Assembly: GCA_036874045.1 (NCBI GenBank)
Contig: CM072335.1
Span: forward strand, 17,677,501 to 17,741,500
Direction: 5' to 3'
Origin: Cymodocea nodosa
Taxonomy: Eukaryota > Streptophyta > Magnoliopsida > Alismatales > Cymodoceaceae
DNA: 64,000 bases
A program made the translations under genes and the position numbers. This document shows, piece by piece, positions 1 through 11,738 of the stretch (position 1 is the stretch's first letter; every line of letters begins with the position of its first letter). The notes beneath the pieces were generated by a model. That model made no database searches. It was not told where the DNA came from and saw nothing but the letters and a program-made list of their open reading frames with translations.

Positions 1-812
1 CATAGGAGTTCCTTGAATCTTTGTATCATTAAAATTAAATTTCTTAAGCATTTCATCTGCATATTTTTCCTGATTTAAAAATATACCTTTATCCATTTGC
101 TTAATTTGAAGTCCTAGAAAATATGAAAGTTCTTCTATCATACTCATTTCAAACTGATTAGTCATCTCTTCCGAGAATATTTTTATCAACTTATTAGAGG
201 TTGCTCCAAAGATTATATCATCCACATATATTTGAACAACAATCTGATCTTTACCATCTCTCTTAATAAATAGAGTATGATCCACTTTTCTCATGATATA
301 GCCTTTTTCTATTAAAAAAGTAGATAATCTTTCATACCATGATCTAGGTGCTTGCTTCAAACCATATATGGCTTTCTTCAATTTATACACAAAGTCAGGA
401 TTTTTAATATCTTCAAATCCAAGTGGTTGTTTTACATAGACTTCTTTATTAATTAAACCATTTAGAAATGCACTCTTTACATCCATTTGATATAATTTAA
501 AATCCATATAACAAGCATATGCCAATAATATTCTAATACTTTCTAACCTAGCCATAGGAGCAAATGTTTCATCATAATCTAATCCTTCTTCCTATGTATA
601 CTCTTATGCAACTAATCTAGCTTTATTCCTTATAATTTGACTAGTTTCGTTAGTTTTGTTTCTAAAGATCCACTTTGTACCTATTATGGACTGATTTTCT
701 AGTGGAGAGACTAATTCCCATACATCATTTCTGATGAATTGATTTAGTTCTTCTTGCATTGCCACTATCCAATTTTCATCAGATAATGCTTCTTGTATAT
801 TCCTTGGTTCCA
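1..812 (-). pseudogene. Reverse transcriptase of copia element A (partial)
   Basis: This is the N-terminal two thirds of a copia reverse transcriptase, running off the left edge of the window. It begins near the conserved copia RT start (EALSDENWIVAMQEEL) and contains the catalytic YVDD box at 217-228 on the minus strand. The thumb-side motif YGLKQAPRSWYERL is readable around 330-365. Stops near 588 and 601-606 break the frame shortly after the start. Element B at 26216-27755 is the matching copy and supplies the expected C-terminal part and RNase H. Confidence 0.85.
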
Positions 813-2390
813 CCATAGAAACAAACATACACATACTATTTAAATTTACTGAAGCTCTAGTTTTAACTCCCTCATTAATATTATCAATGACTTGAGTAAT
901 GGGATGTGATGAAGAATAATGCCAATTTCTCTGATTTTCCTCAATATTCTCATCAACATCTGAAGGTACATCACTTTCATCATTAGTTTGATCATTTAAG
1001 TTCATATTTTTGATTTTCTCAAATAAATCATCAATCTCTCTATTGATCTCTAACTCTTTTGGAAGATTGATCAAATCATTATTATCAGCTTTAGATTGAG
1101 ATTCTCTAAAAGAATTTTCATTGAAGCTTACATGGAGGGTTTCTTCAATAGTCCTAGAAGTCTTGTTATATACTCTATAGGCTTTACTTCTAGTAGAGTA
1201 ACCTACAAAAATTCCTTCATCCGATTTGGCTTGAAATTTATCCTTTTTATCCTTAGTATTAAGAATAAAACACTTGTAGCCAAATGGTTTCATATAGGAA
1301 ATTTTTGGAACGCTATTAAACATAATTTCAAAAGGAGTTTTATTAACATGAGGTCTTAAATGACTTCTGTTAATAACATAACAAGCTGTATTTACTGCTT
1401 CATCCCAAAGATTTTGAGGTAACTTATGTTCATTCAACATAGTTCTGGCCATTTCTTGAAGTGATCTATTCTTTCTCTCAACAACACCATTTTGACACAG
1501 TGCTCTTGGAAAAGAAAATCTGTGATCAATGCCATGCTCATTACAATAATTATCCATTTGATCATTATCAAATTCAATTCCATGATCACTCCTATGTTTT
1601 TGAATAGAGACACTCTGTTCATTTTGAACAAAATTGCAAAACATTTTAAACTTTTAAAAAACTTCTATCTTAGATGCTAGAAAATATATTCAAGTGTATC
1701 TAGAGAAGTCATCTACTAAAACAAATACATATCGTTTACCACCAAGACTCATGATTCTTGTTGGTCTAAATAGATCTATATGTATAAGTTCTAAGACTCT
1801 CTTGCTTGAAATATCAGTTTTGGATTTAAAAGAGTTTTTATGAAGTTTACCTAACTCACATGCATCACACATAAAGTCCTTTGAGTATTTAATCTTTGGT
1901 AAACCTCTCACTAAATATTTTTTAGCCTGTTTATGTAACAGTTTCATATTTATATGCCCAATCCTTTTATGCCACAGATATGCATCACTAGTTTCAGCTA
2001 GCAAACATGAATTTAAATCAACTACACTAGAAGGTAAAGATAAAATACATATAGAACATTTTCTTTTAGCAATAAACTTAATTTCATCTGTATTTTTATC
2101 AATTATTTTGCATACATTATCTTCAAACACTATATAATATCCATTTTCAGTTAGTTTTATGACACTCAGCAAATTAAATCCCAGGTTTTCTACATATAGT
2201 ACATTCGAAATAACACAAGTAGGAGTTATTTGAACATTGCCCATACCTATGATTTTATCTTTGCTTTTGTTTCCAAATGTTACACTTCCTTTCATGGTAT
2301 TTGTAAATTTTTGTAGTAGACTTTTCTGTCCGGTCATGTGACTTGACACTCCATTGTCCAATATCCATTGTGATGTTGTTTCCTCCTACA
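813..2390 (-). pseudogene. Protease and integrase of copia element A
   Basis: The minus strand encodes the copia aspartic protease followed by integrase. The protease active site should read D-S-G but here reads D-N-G (WILDNGVSSHMT), which would inactivate it. The integrase HHCC zinc module is intact (WHKRIGHIN, later CDAC). The catalytic core shows the first Asp in HIDLFRPTRIMSLGGK, the second in SDHGIEFDND and the Glu in GVVERKNRSLQEMART. The frame breaks between 1644 and 1690. In B the first zinc His has become Tyr, so the two copies decayed independently. Confidence 0.88.
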
Positions 2391-2397
2391 ACACAAA

Positions 2398-4445
2398 TTA
2401 AGAAAAACTTTTTCTTGGTACCCAATGTTGTTGAGGACCAAGTTCATTAAACGCATATTTCTTCTTTTTGTTTAAAAATAGTTTAACATTATCATTTAAA
2501 TTCTTATTAGTTGTAAGTACTATTGATTTATCATTAGCTTCATACTCACATATAGCATTATTGCTTTTATAATCATTCTTTTTGTTTTTAGATGTAGTAT
2601 AATCAAGACCAAACCGATTTTTATCAGATGTTAATTTATTTTGGTCATGCTCATACATTTCAGTAAGTTCATACCAAGATTTTGTACTTGTATTTGAATT
2701 TTAAGTGCATACAAAATCTTTTTCCACACAAAAATTTTCAGATTTATCATATGTAGAATGAGTAATTGGTCTAATACCAGCGTATTGAATTACATGCTCA
2801 AGTTTCTGAATTTTCAGTTTACTACAATTGTTTGAAATTTTAGGAACATTAGAAACTGAATTTCCAGAACAAGAAACAAGATTTTTAGAAACATTAATAG
2901 TCATGTTAGAAGTACAATTTGACAAATCACATTGATTTATATTATTACTACATGATTCATCCCTTGAAGTTCCTACTTCTACATATTTATTACCTTGTTT
3001 CATAATAAAAGGAATTTTAGTCTTAGATTTACTTGAACTACAACTAATAAATCCTTTATTAGCTTGAGATTTAGGATATTCAGGATAATCAAATCCTAAG
3101 CCAAATTTATAAGACATCGCAAGGGTACTAGTTTGTTTGTTTAACTTAGTTTAACTTAAATTCCATTTCTCAATGGTAGAATTTAAATCTAGCTCTCTTA
3201 GTTTTAATTTATCTATCTCTAATTCAAGTTCACTTATATTGTTTCTCAACATTTCATTTTCAGATTCTATCTTTAATTTTTCAGCATTTATATTATGTAT
3301 TTGTTCATGCAAGATACATTCATTAAATCTAGATTTTTGCAAATCTCTAGAATGATTGTCATTATCACATTTAAACTTTTCTAAAGTAGTAGACATGAAA
3401 CAATTTTCTTCTTCCATAATGGATGAAGATTTTCTAATATTCTTATTTTCCAGTTTACATACTTTAAGTTTTTGTAATAATGCATGATAAGCACATAATA
3501 ATTCAACAAAGTTGAAATTTGAATGACTATTAGGATAAGATATTACCTCAGACTCTTCTGCTATGAAGCACACATGAGCAACGTCTTCTAACTCTTGTTC
3601 TCCTTTTGAATGTGACGATTTTGATGATGATTCCTCAAATGTGTCATCCCAAGTGACCTTCAAAGTTTTTTTCTTGTAAAACTTTTTCTAAGTTTTCTGA
3701 GCTGTCTTCTTTTGATTTGTCCTACTTTTCTTTTCATTTTTCCTCATAGAACAGTTTAGAGAAAGATGTCCAGGTTTCTTACAGTTGTAGCATACATACT
3801 TTCTGGATGAAAAATTCTTGTCATTTAGTGATTTTGACGTTGAGGGTTTATCATTTTTGTTCCTTTGCTGTTTCCTAACTTTCCATGCTTTCTTGAATTT
3901 CCTAGTCAGCAAAATCAAATCCTCGTCAGAATCAGTAGATATATCAGAATCAGAATTAATTTCGAAGGTTATTTCTTTCTTCATTTTTAGTTTGTTGTGA
4001 CTCAGTGATTCATTTAATTGAACTTTATAAGCTGTTAAATTTCCTATAAGTTCATTCATAGTATAAACATTTAAATCTTGTGATTTCTCAATTGATGTTA
4101 CTATTTGAGACCATTTAAAACTTAGGGATCTGAGAATTTTCCTCACCAAATCCTTCTGTTCAAAATTCTTTCCTAAGCATTTTAAAGAGTTTATGATATC
4201 AAGAAATCTGAAAAGCCCTTAGCATTCAGAGTTTCATTTTCTTTTTCAATAATTGTCCAAGTATTATAAGGAGTAGTTAATAGAGTATATGGTTTAGAAA
4301 TCATGAACCACAACTTATGATCTATACTTTGAAGAAAAACATTCATCCTATATTTCCAATATTCAAAATGTATTCCATCAAATAAAGGAGGACGATTAAG
4401 ATTTTGGCCTTCATATAAAGAAAAATTACCATTTCCAATAGCCAT
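2398..4445 (-). pseudogene. Gag of copia element A, internally deleted
   Basis: Gag starts at ATG 4445 with MAIGNGNFSLYEGQNLNRPP, the start shared by A, B, H and, with small changes, J. About 200 bases present in H (roughly 9048-9247) are missing near 4216, which removes the middle of the capsid-like UBN2 domain and shifts the frame. Further on, a CCHC zinc knuckle (CYNCKKPGHLSLNC) is followed by an acidic Ser-rich stretch and a long coiled coil with heptad Leu/Ile spacing. A linker ending in a GLGFDYPEYPKSQ motif leads to protease. Stops interrupt the frame near 3150, 3664 and 2700. This extended gag fits the Sirevirus lineage. Confidence 0.88.
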
Positions 4446-4632
4446 CTTACATTAGATTTTTCAACCTATTTGATTTTAAACAGTCTAAAAACTTTAAAAC
4501 AACTTGAGCCTTAAATCAAGAAAGTTAAACGTATGCTCAGATATTAATTTCTGTTTAAAAACAAGGAAGGTAGAATAAGCAATGATATTAAATAAGTTGG
4601 TATCGATTTTATATCAAAGATTATTAACAAAG

Positions 4633-4644
4633 CTTTGATACCAC
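4633..4644 (-). other. Primer-binding site, element A (initiator tRNA-Met)
   Basis: The minus strand reads TGGTATCAAAGC two bases inside the LTR edge. It matches the complement of the plant initiator tRNA-Met 3' end except for one G to A change. Confidence 0.88.
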
Positions 4645-4646
4645 TT

Positions 4647-6323
4647 GTAGGATCGTATGGCTATACAAGAGGGGGGTGAATTGTCTATTTTTAATATTTT
4701 CTGAAATATAATTGAAACTTTAAAACTCAAAAACAAGTCGAGACATTGTTTTCATAAAATCATTTTTATTCAAGGTTTCAATTACAATATACAATTCAAT
4801 TCTCCTTAGAAATTGTAGATGCAATTATAACTCGATGCCATGCATCATCTAAATAATTTCATAACTACAAATAGAGAAAACTAATTTGCAGAATTTAAAA
4901 CATTTCTCCCTATTTGAGATCTTTCTTCTTCTTCTTTTTCTTCTTCAGCAATTCTTCAGTGACGAATATCTTGTCTTTCTCTGCTTCACCGAATTTGCTT
5001 TCTTCTGATACTTTAAATCTTCAGTGACATAAATAATACCTTGTTCTACTTCACTGAATTTTCTTCCACCTGAGAGGTTTTCCCCGAAGAGGTGTTTTTG
5101 ATCCCTGAAAAAGATTTTTCTTTTGGTATGTAGGGATGGTTTGATCAACGAGAATTCTATGCCTTTTATATTGTATCTTCATTTCATGCATATCCTTCAC
5201 ATTTAACCACTACTAGTTTTCCACTTCTCCACGTCTTTTCTTTTTCCTTCATCGAAACACACACATTCTAACCCACGTTTATATTTCGAATTTTCTTTAA
5301 TCATCAGTCCTGGATCTCTAAAAAATTTCCTGCAAAATAAAATTTCTTGTTCAAAGAATTTTCCATCAAGTGTAATAGGAAGTCGTTACTTTAATGTTAA
5401 CTAAACGAGTAACACAAGTATATATATAACTTAACATTTCTAACTTAACGAGTTTCTCATGTGCCATTTCACGTGACAAGTACTATAGTTAACTCAACGA
5501 ACCAGCTTAACCTTTCTTTCAGAAGGTTAAATGATAACTCACCGAAAACAGTTTAAGTTTCAGATAGTTACGATTGTAAGTCACCGAAAAACTCTTTATA
5601 CCATAAAACTAGTGAGACACGTGTCAAGACCTGAGAACATGACTTAAGTTACCTTTTAGATAGTTATGACTGTAAGTCTCCGAAAAAACTTTAACTCACT
5701 CATTCAGTAATAAATAAATGTTTTTATAATTAGAATTTTACCACGTGCAAAAATAATAACTTAAGTTTATAACGCTAACCTTACGCGTTGCCTTAGTGTT
5801 CAATATAGCAACTCAACGCATTTAGTTGTGTTAACTTAATGAGTTAAACATGTGCACCTCACGTGATACAATACAACATTCGTAACTTATAATTTCACCA
5901 CGTGTATAACACTAACTTAACGAGTTTGTCTCTTCTTTTACTCACTAACTTAACGAGTTATCACGTGACTTATTTTAACCTTTAAGCCTCTAACTTAACG
6001 AGTTCTCACGTGACCTCTATACAAACAAAACTTTAACTTAACAAGTTCTCTAAACGTGCACTGTTCATGATACAGAAGATATAACTTTAAAACATATCAT
6101 GTTTTTCAATAAAAACACACGTTAACTTAACATTTAGTTAAATGAGAAATTAATGCAACGAAATGACTAGTTATTAACTTCAGATCCAATACAGACAAGT
6201 ATTTATGCTAGTAAGCTTTTTCTGTATTAATTGATGATTTTAATTTCTTTTCACAAGCAATAGTAATTGAGCAAATATGATTATTTTCATTCAGCACACA
6301 TCATCAAAACAAAATACTCAACA
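4647..6323 (-). repeat. 5' LTR of copia element A
   Basis: This LTR starts TGTTGAGTATTTTG at 6323 and ends in GATCCTACA at 4647 on the minus strand, about 1677 bases. It is homologous to the LTRs of B, H, J and the solo LTR. It is packed with near-palindromic words (AACTCGTTAAGTT and its complement), CACGTG cores, and CCGAAA/TTTCGG pairs between about 5520 and 5720. The CCGAAA cassette replaces the ACACCATG tandem repeats found at the same place in B, J and the solo LTR. Confidence 0.9.
5162..5170 (-). promoter_or_regulatory. TATA box in LTR of element A
   Basis: TATAAAAGG on the minus strand lies in the second half of the LTR. The same box recurs at the same place in H, both LTRs of B and the solo LTR, with a slightly changed version in J. 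It is the likely core promoter of the genomic transcript. Confidence 0.65.
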
Positions 6324-7272
6324 AGAACTATCAGCAACAAATTTATTATTCTTTAATGTAGAATTTTCAGTTTTTATTGCAGTAATTTCCTTTTTTAGCT
6401 TAGCAGTAGTTTTATTACTATTAGATAACTCCCTTTTTAACATAGAATTGTCTAGACTAACATTTTTCAGTTCTTCCAATAGTTCATTATAATCATCTTG
6501 ATTTATATCAGACACATCAGAATCATTATCAGAAATTATTTCATCAACTATATTAGAATCAAAATGTACCTCATTGGTGTTAGCCATAAAATAGACATTG
6601 GCTAGTTCTTCAGACTCAGACTCAATCTGTGTACCATCAGTACTGGTACCTTCAGATACTTCAGATTCTGTAGAGTCATCCCAAGTAACTTGGAATGCTT
6701 TCTTCTTTCCTTGATTAAATCTTCTCTAATGAAACTTGTATTTTCCATGAGATTTTTTCTTGTCAAAGTTCTTTCTTTCATCCTTCTTTTGATATGTGCA
6801 TTGGCTCTGAAAATTCCCATATCTGTTGCAGTTGAAGCATTTTGTAGCAGATTGCTTCCCTTTATCATGACTTTTTCCTTTCTTCCAGAACTTTCTATAT
6901 TTTCTGATAATACAGGCCAATTCTTCTAGAAATTCATTAATAGGCTCCTTAGATGGTTGTTGAGCCTTTAGTGCTAGTTCCTTCTTCTTTTCAACCTTCC
7001 TTGAGGTTTCTCCTTCTTCTTCTTTCCAGTCTTTTAGTTGAGTCTCATAGGCTAACAGATTGTTAGTGAGATCTTCCAGAGTAAAGGTCCTCATATCCTT
7101 TGAATCTTGGAGTGATGTTGCCTTAGCTTTCTAATCCTTACTCAGGCTTCTCAAGACTTTGATAACCTATTCTTTCATGGGAAATTCTTTCCCAAGATTC
7201 TTCAGTCCATTTATGATCTCAATGAAACGAGATATGAGATCAGTGATACTCTCATTCTCTTTCATTCTTCTT
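6324..7272 (-). pseudogene. Gag remnant of an older copia element (G)
   Basis: The minus strand encodes a copia gag fragment of a different subfamily from A. It shows a UBN2-like end (ESITDLISRFIEIINGLKNL), a zinc knuckle with a His to Asn change (CFNCNRYGNFQSQC), an acidic linker and a coiled coil (NELLEELKNVSLDNSMLKRE). The frame is broken by stops and shifts. Its left edge is cut by insertion of element A at 6323/6324. Its right edge is cut at about 7272, where truncated element H begins. Confidence 0.8.
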
Positions 7273-8616
7273 AAAGGTTAAAATACGTCACATGAGAACT
7301 CGTTAAGTTAGTGAGTAAAAGAAGAGACGAACTCGTTAAGTTAGTGATATATACGTGGTGAAATTATAAGTTACGAATGTTGTATTGTATCATGTGAGGT
7401 GCACATGTTTAACTCGTTAAGTTAGCATAACTAAATGCGTTGAGTTGCTATATTGAACACTAAGGCAACGCATTAGGTTAGCGTTATAAACTTAAGTTAT
7501 TATTTTTGCATGTGGTAAAATTCTTATTATAAAAACATTTGTTCATTACTGAATCGATGAGTTAAAGTTTTTTTCGAAGACTTACAACTGTAACTATCCG
7601 AAACTTAAACTGTTTTCGGTGAATTATCGTTTAACCTTCCGAAAGAAAGGATAAGTTGTTTCGGTGAGTTAGCTACAGTACTTGTCACGTGAAATGGCAC
7701 ATAAGGAACTCATTAAGTTAGAAATGTTAAGTTATATATACTTGTGTTACTCGTTTAGTTAACATTAAAGTAAGGACTTCTTATTACACTTGATGGAAAA
7801 TTCTTTGGACGAGAAAGTTTATTTTGCAGGAAATTTTTCAGAGATCTAGGACTGATGATTAAAGAAAATTTGAAATATAAACGTGGGTCAGAATGTGTGT
7901 TTCGATTAAAGAAAAAGAAAAGACGTGGAGAAGTGGAAAACTGGTAGTGGTTAAACGTGAAGGATATGCATGAAATGAAGATACAGTATAAAAGGCATAG
8001 AATTCTCGTTGATCAAACAATCCTTGCACACAAAAAGAAAAATTTTTTCAAGGATCAAACTATCCCTGCACACCAAAAGAAAAATCTTTTTCAAGGATCA
8101 AAAACACCTCTTCAGGGAAAATCTCTCAGGTGGAAGAAAATTCAGTGAAGCAGAAAAGGTTAAATTTATGTCACTAAAGATTTGAAGTCTCAAGTGAAAG
8201 AAAATTTAGTGAAGCAGAAAAAGGTACTATTTATGTCACTAAAGATTTAAAGTATCAGAAAAAAGCAAATTTGGTGAAGCAGAGAAAGACAAGATATTTG
8301 TCACTAAAGAATTGCTGAAGAAGAAAAAAAGAAGAAGAAATATCTCAAACAGGGAGAAAAGTTTTAAATTCCGCAAATTAGTTTTCTCTATTTGTAGTTA
8401 TGAAATTGTTTAGATGATACATGGTATCGAGTTATAATTGCATCTATAATTTCTAAGGAGAATTGAATTGTATATTGTAATTGAAACCTTGAATAAAAAT
8501 GATTTTATGAAAACAGTGTCTCGACTTGTTTTTGAGTTTTAATGTTTCAATTATATTTCAGAAAATATTAAAGATACACAATTTAGCCCCCTCTTGTGTA
8601 GCCATACGATCCTACA
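7273..8616 (+). repeat. 5'-truncated LTR of copia element H
   Basis: The sequence aligns with the B LTR from about base 350 to the CGATCCTACA end. Like A, it carries the CCGAAA/TTTCGG cassette at about 7555-7670. A purine-rich stretch of AAG repeats lies near 8320-8340. A small ORF at 7957-8148 lies inside and is LTR leader, not a gene. Confidence 0.88.
7987..7995 (+). promoter_or_regulatory. TATA box in LTR of element H
   Basis: TATAAAAGG, followed by CATAGAATTCTCG, is the conserved core promoter candidate shared by this copia family. Confidence 0.65.
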
Positions 8617-8618
8617 AG

Positions 8619-8630
8619 TGGTATAAGAGC
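8619..8630 (+). other. Primer-binding site, element H (initiator tRNA-Met)
   Basis: TGGTATAAGAGC follows the LTR end after a two-base AG spacer. It differs by one base from the perfect initiator tRNA-Met complement seen in B. Confidence 0.88.
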
Positions 8631-8817
8631 TTTGGTTAATAATTTTTGATATAAAATCGATACCAACTTATTTAATATCATTGCTTATTCTACCTTCCTT
8701 GTTTTTAAACAGAAATTAATATCTGAGCATACGTTTAACTTTCTTGATTTAAGGCTCAAGTTGTTTTAAAGTTTTTAGACTGTTTAAAATCAAATAGGTT
8801 GAAAAATCTAATGTAAG

Positions 8818-9969
8818 ATGGCTATTGGAAATGGTAATTTTTCTTTATATGAAGGCCAAAATCTTAATCGTCCTCCTTTATTTGATGGAATACATTTTGA
8901 ATATTGGAAATATAGGATGAATGTTTTTCTTCAAAGTATAGATCATAAGTTGTGGTTCATGATTTCTAAACCATATACTCTATTAACTACTCCTTATAAT
9001 ACTTGGACAATTATTGAAAAAGAAAATGAAACTCTGAATGCTAAGGGCTTAAATATTTTATTTTGTGCATTGAGTTATGAACAGTTCAGTAAAGTATCGG
9101 CATATAAATCTGCTTATGAGGTGTGGCATGCATTAGAAGTTTCACATGAAGGTACTTCTCAAGTTAAAGAGACTAAAATAAACATGTTGATTCATAAGTA
9201 TGAACTCTTTAAGATGCATGAAGATGAAAATATTTCTGAGATGTTTTCCAGATTTCTTGATATCATAAACTCTTTAAAATGCTTAGGAAAGAATTTTGAA
9301 CAGAAGGATTTGGTGAGGAAAATTCTCAGATCCCTAAGTTCTTAATGGTCTCAGAAAGTAACATCAATTAAGGAATCACAAGATTTAAATGTTTATACTA
9401 TGAATGAACTTATAGGAAATTTAACAGCTTATGAAGTTCAATTAAGTGAATCACTGAGTCATAACAAACTAAAAATGAAGAAAGAAATAGCCTTCGAAAT
9501 TAATTCAGATTCTAATATATCTATTGATTTTGACGAGGACTTGATTTTGCTGACTAGGAAATTCAAGAAAGCATGGAAAGCTAGGAAACAGTAAAGGAAC
9601 AAAAATGATAAACCCTCAACGTCAAAATCACTGAATGACAAGAATTCTTCATCCAGAAAGTATGTATGTTACAACTGTAAGAAACCTGGACATCTTTCTC
9701 CAGATTGTCTTATGAGGAAAAATGAAAAGCAAAGTAGGACAAATCAGAAGAAGACGACTCAGAAAACTCAGAAAAAGTTTTACAAAAAAAGGCTTTGAAG
9801 GTCACTTGGGATGACACGTCTGAAGAGTCTGAATGTCAGGAATCATCATCAAAATCTTCACATTCAGAAGGAGAACAAGAGTTAGAAGACGTTGCTCATG
9901 TGTGCTTGATAGCAGATGAGTCTGAGGTAATATCTGATCTTGAAAGTCATTCAGATTTCAACTTTGATG
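8818..9969 (+). pseudogene. Gag of copia element H (3'-truncated)
   Basis: The ATG at 8818 opens a frame identical at its start to A and B. The UBN2-like region is intact here over about 175 codons (including SYEQFSKVSAYKSAYEVWHA), so H shows what A has lost. A stop follows at 9343-9345. A second stop (Gln to TAG, near 9592) precedes the zinc knuckle CYNCKKPGHLSPDC at about 9666-9707. A frameshift falls in the Lys-rich stretch near 9785. The frame ends at the junction with the Athila LTR fragment at 9969, leaving no protease. Confidence 0.88.
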
Positions 9970-10912
9970 GTTGGTGATTTTGGTGGTGGTGTGGAGTTTC
10001 AGGGAACTTCCGACGCTTTCTATAGTTAGCACGGTTCTCCACTTCTGCACACACACTTTTTCTTTGTCTTTCTCCTCTTCTTTTATATTTCTTTCTGTAG
10101 TAACTACTTCTACTTAGATGATCGGTTGGATTTCCTTCATTCATATCAACGATGGTGATTTCTTCTTCATTCCACGAGTGAATTCCTGCGTGATATGTGC
10201 AATTGTGGTTTTCCTTTGAATTTCCTATTTCTGCAACTACTACAATGGCATATTAGAAAATAAATGGTCTGTGGAGTTACAGATAACTCAACAGACTTAT
10301 TTCGTTGATTTAACTATAAAACACGTGTAATAAAGAAATAACTTATAAGCTTACTAACACAACGTGTTACCTTAGAGTATATTCAATTAACTCAATGCAT
10401 ATAGTTATGTTAACTTAACGAGTTATACATGTGTAGCTCACGTGACATAATAAAGCATTTAAATTCGACACATGCATAATTCTAACTTAACGAGTTCAGA
10501 TATTTCAGATACTTACAAACCTAACAATCCAATGCTCAGATGCATTTCAGATAGTTAACAAATAACTTACCGAACATTCACTTAAGTCATGCATTATGGT
10601 TACAACACATGTACTCTAGGAAATAATAAAATATTATTTAAGCATTTAAAACATAACTGTCTAGTACATGCAATATAACTCTCCAAAATAACAGAAAATT
10701 TGGATACTTGAGAATTTCAAAGCTTGTAACTTACTGATAGTCCAGAAATGTACTTAATTAACGCTAATTCCTTATAATTATGTAGATTCTTTCATTAAAG
10801 CATATAATAGAGCAATTATAACATAATAACTTAATTCTCATATGATAAGCTAAATATTCTGTAATTAACTATCATTTAACCGTTAATATTATGCACTTTT
10901 TCATTCTAAACA
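9966..10912 (-). repeat. Athila-type LTR fragment I
   Basis: On the minus strand this starts with the family LTR start TGTTTAGAATGAAAAAGTGC at 10912 and runs about 950 bases, matching the first part of the LTRs of C, E and F. It contains TTTCGG/CCGAAA-type words and CACGTG cores. The rest of the LTR is missing. On the right it abuts the post-pol sequence of copia element J, so it entered J. On the left it is fused to H gag. Confidence 0.82.
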
Positions 10913-11183
10913 ACTCTTATTGATCTAAAGAAAACATTTAATCAAAATTTCAGGATTTCAGAGGAATTTATTGTTTTTCATTAACATTTCCACTTAAATT
11001 TTTAAAAACATTAAACTTGGAAAGATAAGTAAAATCAATAAGATACTACAATAATTTTATCGTAAACACATAGTATCTTATGTAGTAGTTTAGATATTAC
11101 TCAAATATATATGATAAGTATATAATATCTATGAGGTAAACAACATCATCAACTATGTTTATCTTTTGTGGAGTTTAAGCATT

Positions 11184-11738
11184 TTACACATCACATAGTC
11201 TACAAATACCTAAATTTAACCTTATGTTGCAGAATGTATTTTCATCTAGAGGTTTTGTAAATATATCAGCTAATTGATTTTTACTAGATACAAATCCTAA
11301 TTTAATTTTTCCTTTAATTACGTTATCTCTTAGAAAATGATGTCTAACCTCTATATGTTTTGCTCTAGAATGTAATATAGGATTTTTGGAAAGATTTATT
11401 GCAGAACTACTATCACAATAAATCTCAGTTGTATCATAAGATAATCCAAAATCTTCTAAAGTTTGCCTTATCCATAGAATCTGAGTGCAAGACAATGTAG
11501 TAGCAACATATTCAGCTTTAATGGTTGAAAGTGCTACACAATTTTGCTTTTTACTAAACCATGACACCAAATTATTTCCCAATAATTGACATGTGCCACT
11601 GGTACTTTTTCTATCAAATTTAGATCCTACGTAATCAACATTAGTATATCCTATAAGATCTATTGAACTATCCTTAGAATAATACAGACCAAAATTTTTA
11701 GTTCCTTGTATATATCTAAATATTCTTTTTACAGCCAT
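11184..11738 (-). pseudogene. RNase H of copia element J
   Basis: This is a 184-residue frame encoding the copia RNase H domain and the end of pol. It begins with the AVKRIFRYIQGTKNFGLYYS motif that links RT to RNase H. It contains the acidic ALSTIKAEYVA segment and EIYCDSSSAINLSKNP, and ends in LADIFTKPLDENTFCNIR. The first Glu of the usual ALSTTEAEY motif is changed (TIKAEY). No RT precedes it, because the frame joins protease sequence at 11739. Confidence 0.88.

Larger units (their letters stand above)
1..6323 (-). mobile_element. Copia element A (Sirevirus-like), 3' end beyond window
   Basis: This is a Ty1/copia LTR retrotransposon read on the minus strand. From right to left it has a 5' LTR, an initiator tRNA-Met primer-binding site, gag with a long coiled-coil tail, protease, integrase and the first part of reverse transcriptase; the rest and the 3' LTR lie outside the window. 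The order protease-integrase-RT identifies copia. The long gag extension after the zinc knuckle suggests the Sirevirus/SIRE lineage. The right LTR edge abuts a foreign copia gag (G), so A inserted into G. The coding region carries stops, frameshifts and a gag deletion, so it cannot act alone. Confidence 0.9.
7273..9969 (+). mobile_element. Copia element H, truncated at both ends
   Basis: This is a plus-strand member of the same copia family as A and B. It keeps about 1344 bases of the 5' LTR (the first 300 or so are missing), the primer-binding site and most of gag. It stops within the coiled-coil part of gag, where it joins an Athila LTR piece at a shared GATG. The rest of gag, pol and the 3' LTR are absent, so it looks like a deletion product. 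Confidence 0.88.

Noticed and set aside
1096-1359. Plus-strand ORF of 87 codons
   Set aside because: It is antisense to the copia integrase of A. The same antisense frame appears at 25674-25937 in B, which reflects the shared coding sequence on the other strand.
7957-8148. Basic ORF conserved between H and the solo LTR (47275-47490)
   Set aside because: It lies in the LTR downstream of the TATA box, is broken in A, B and J, and has no recognisable domain. Similarity is explained by LTR homology.
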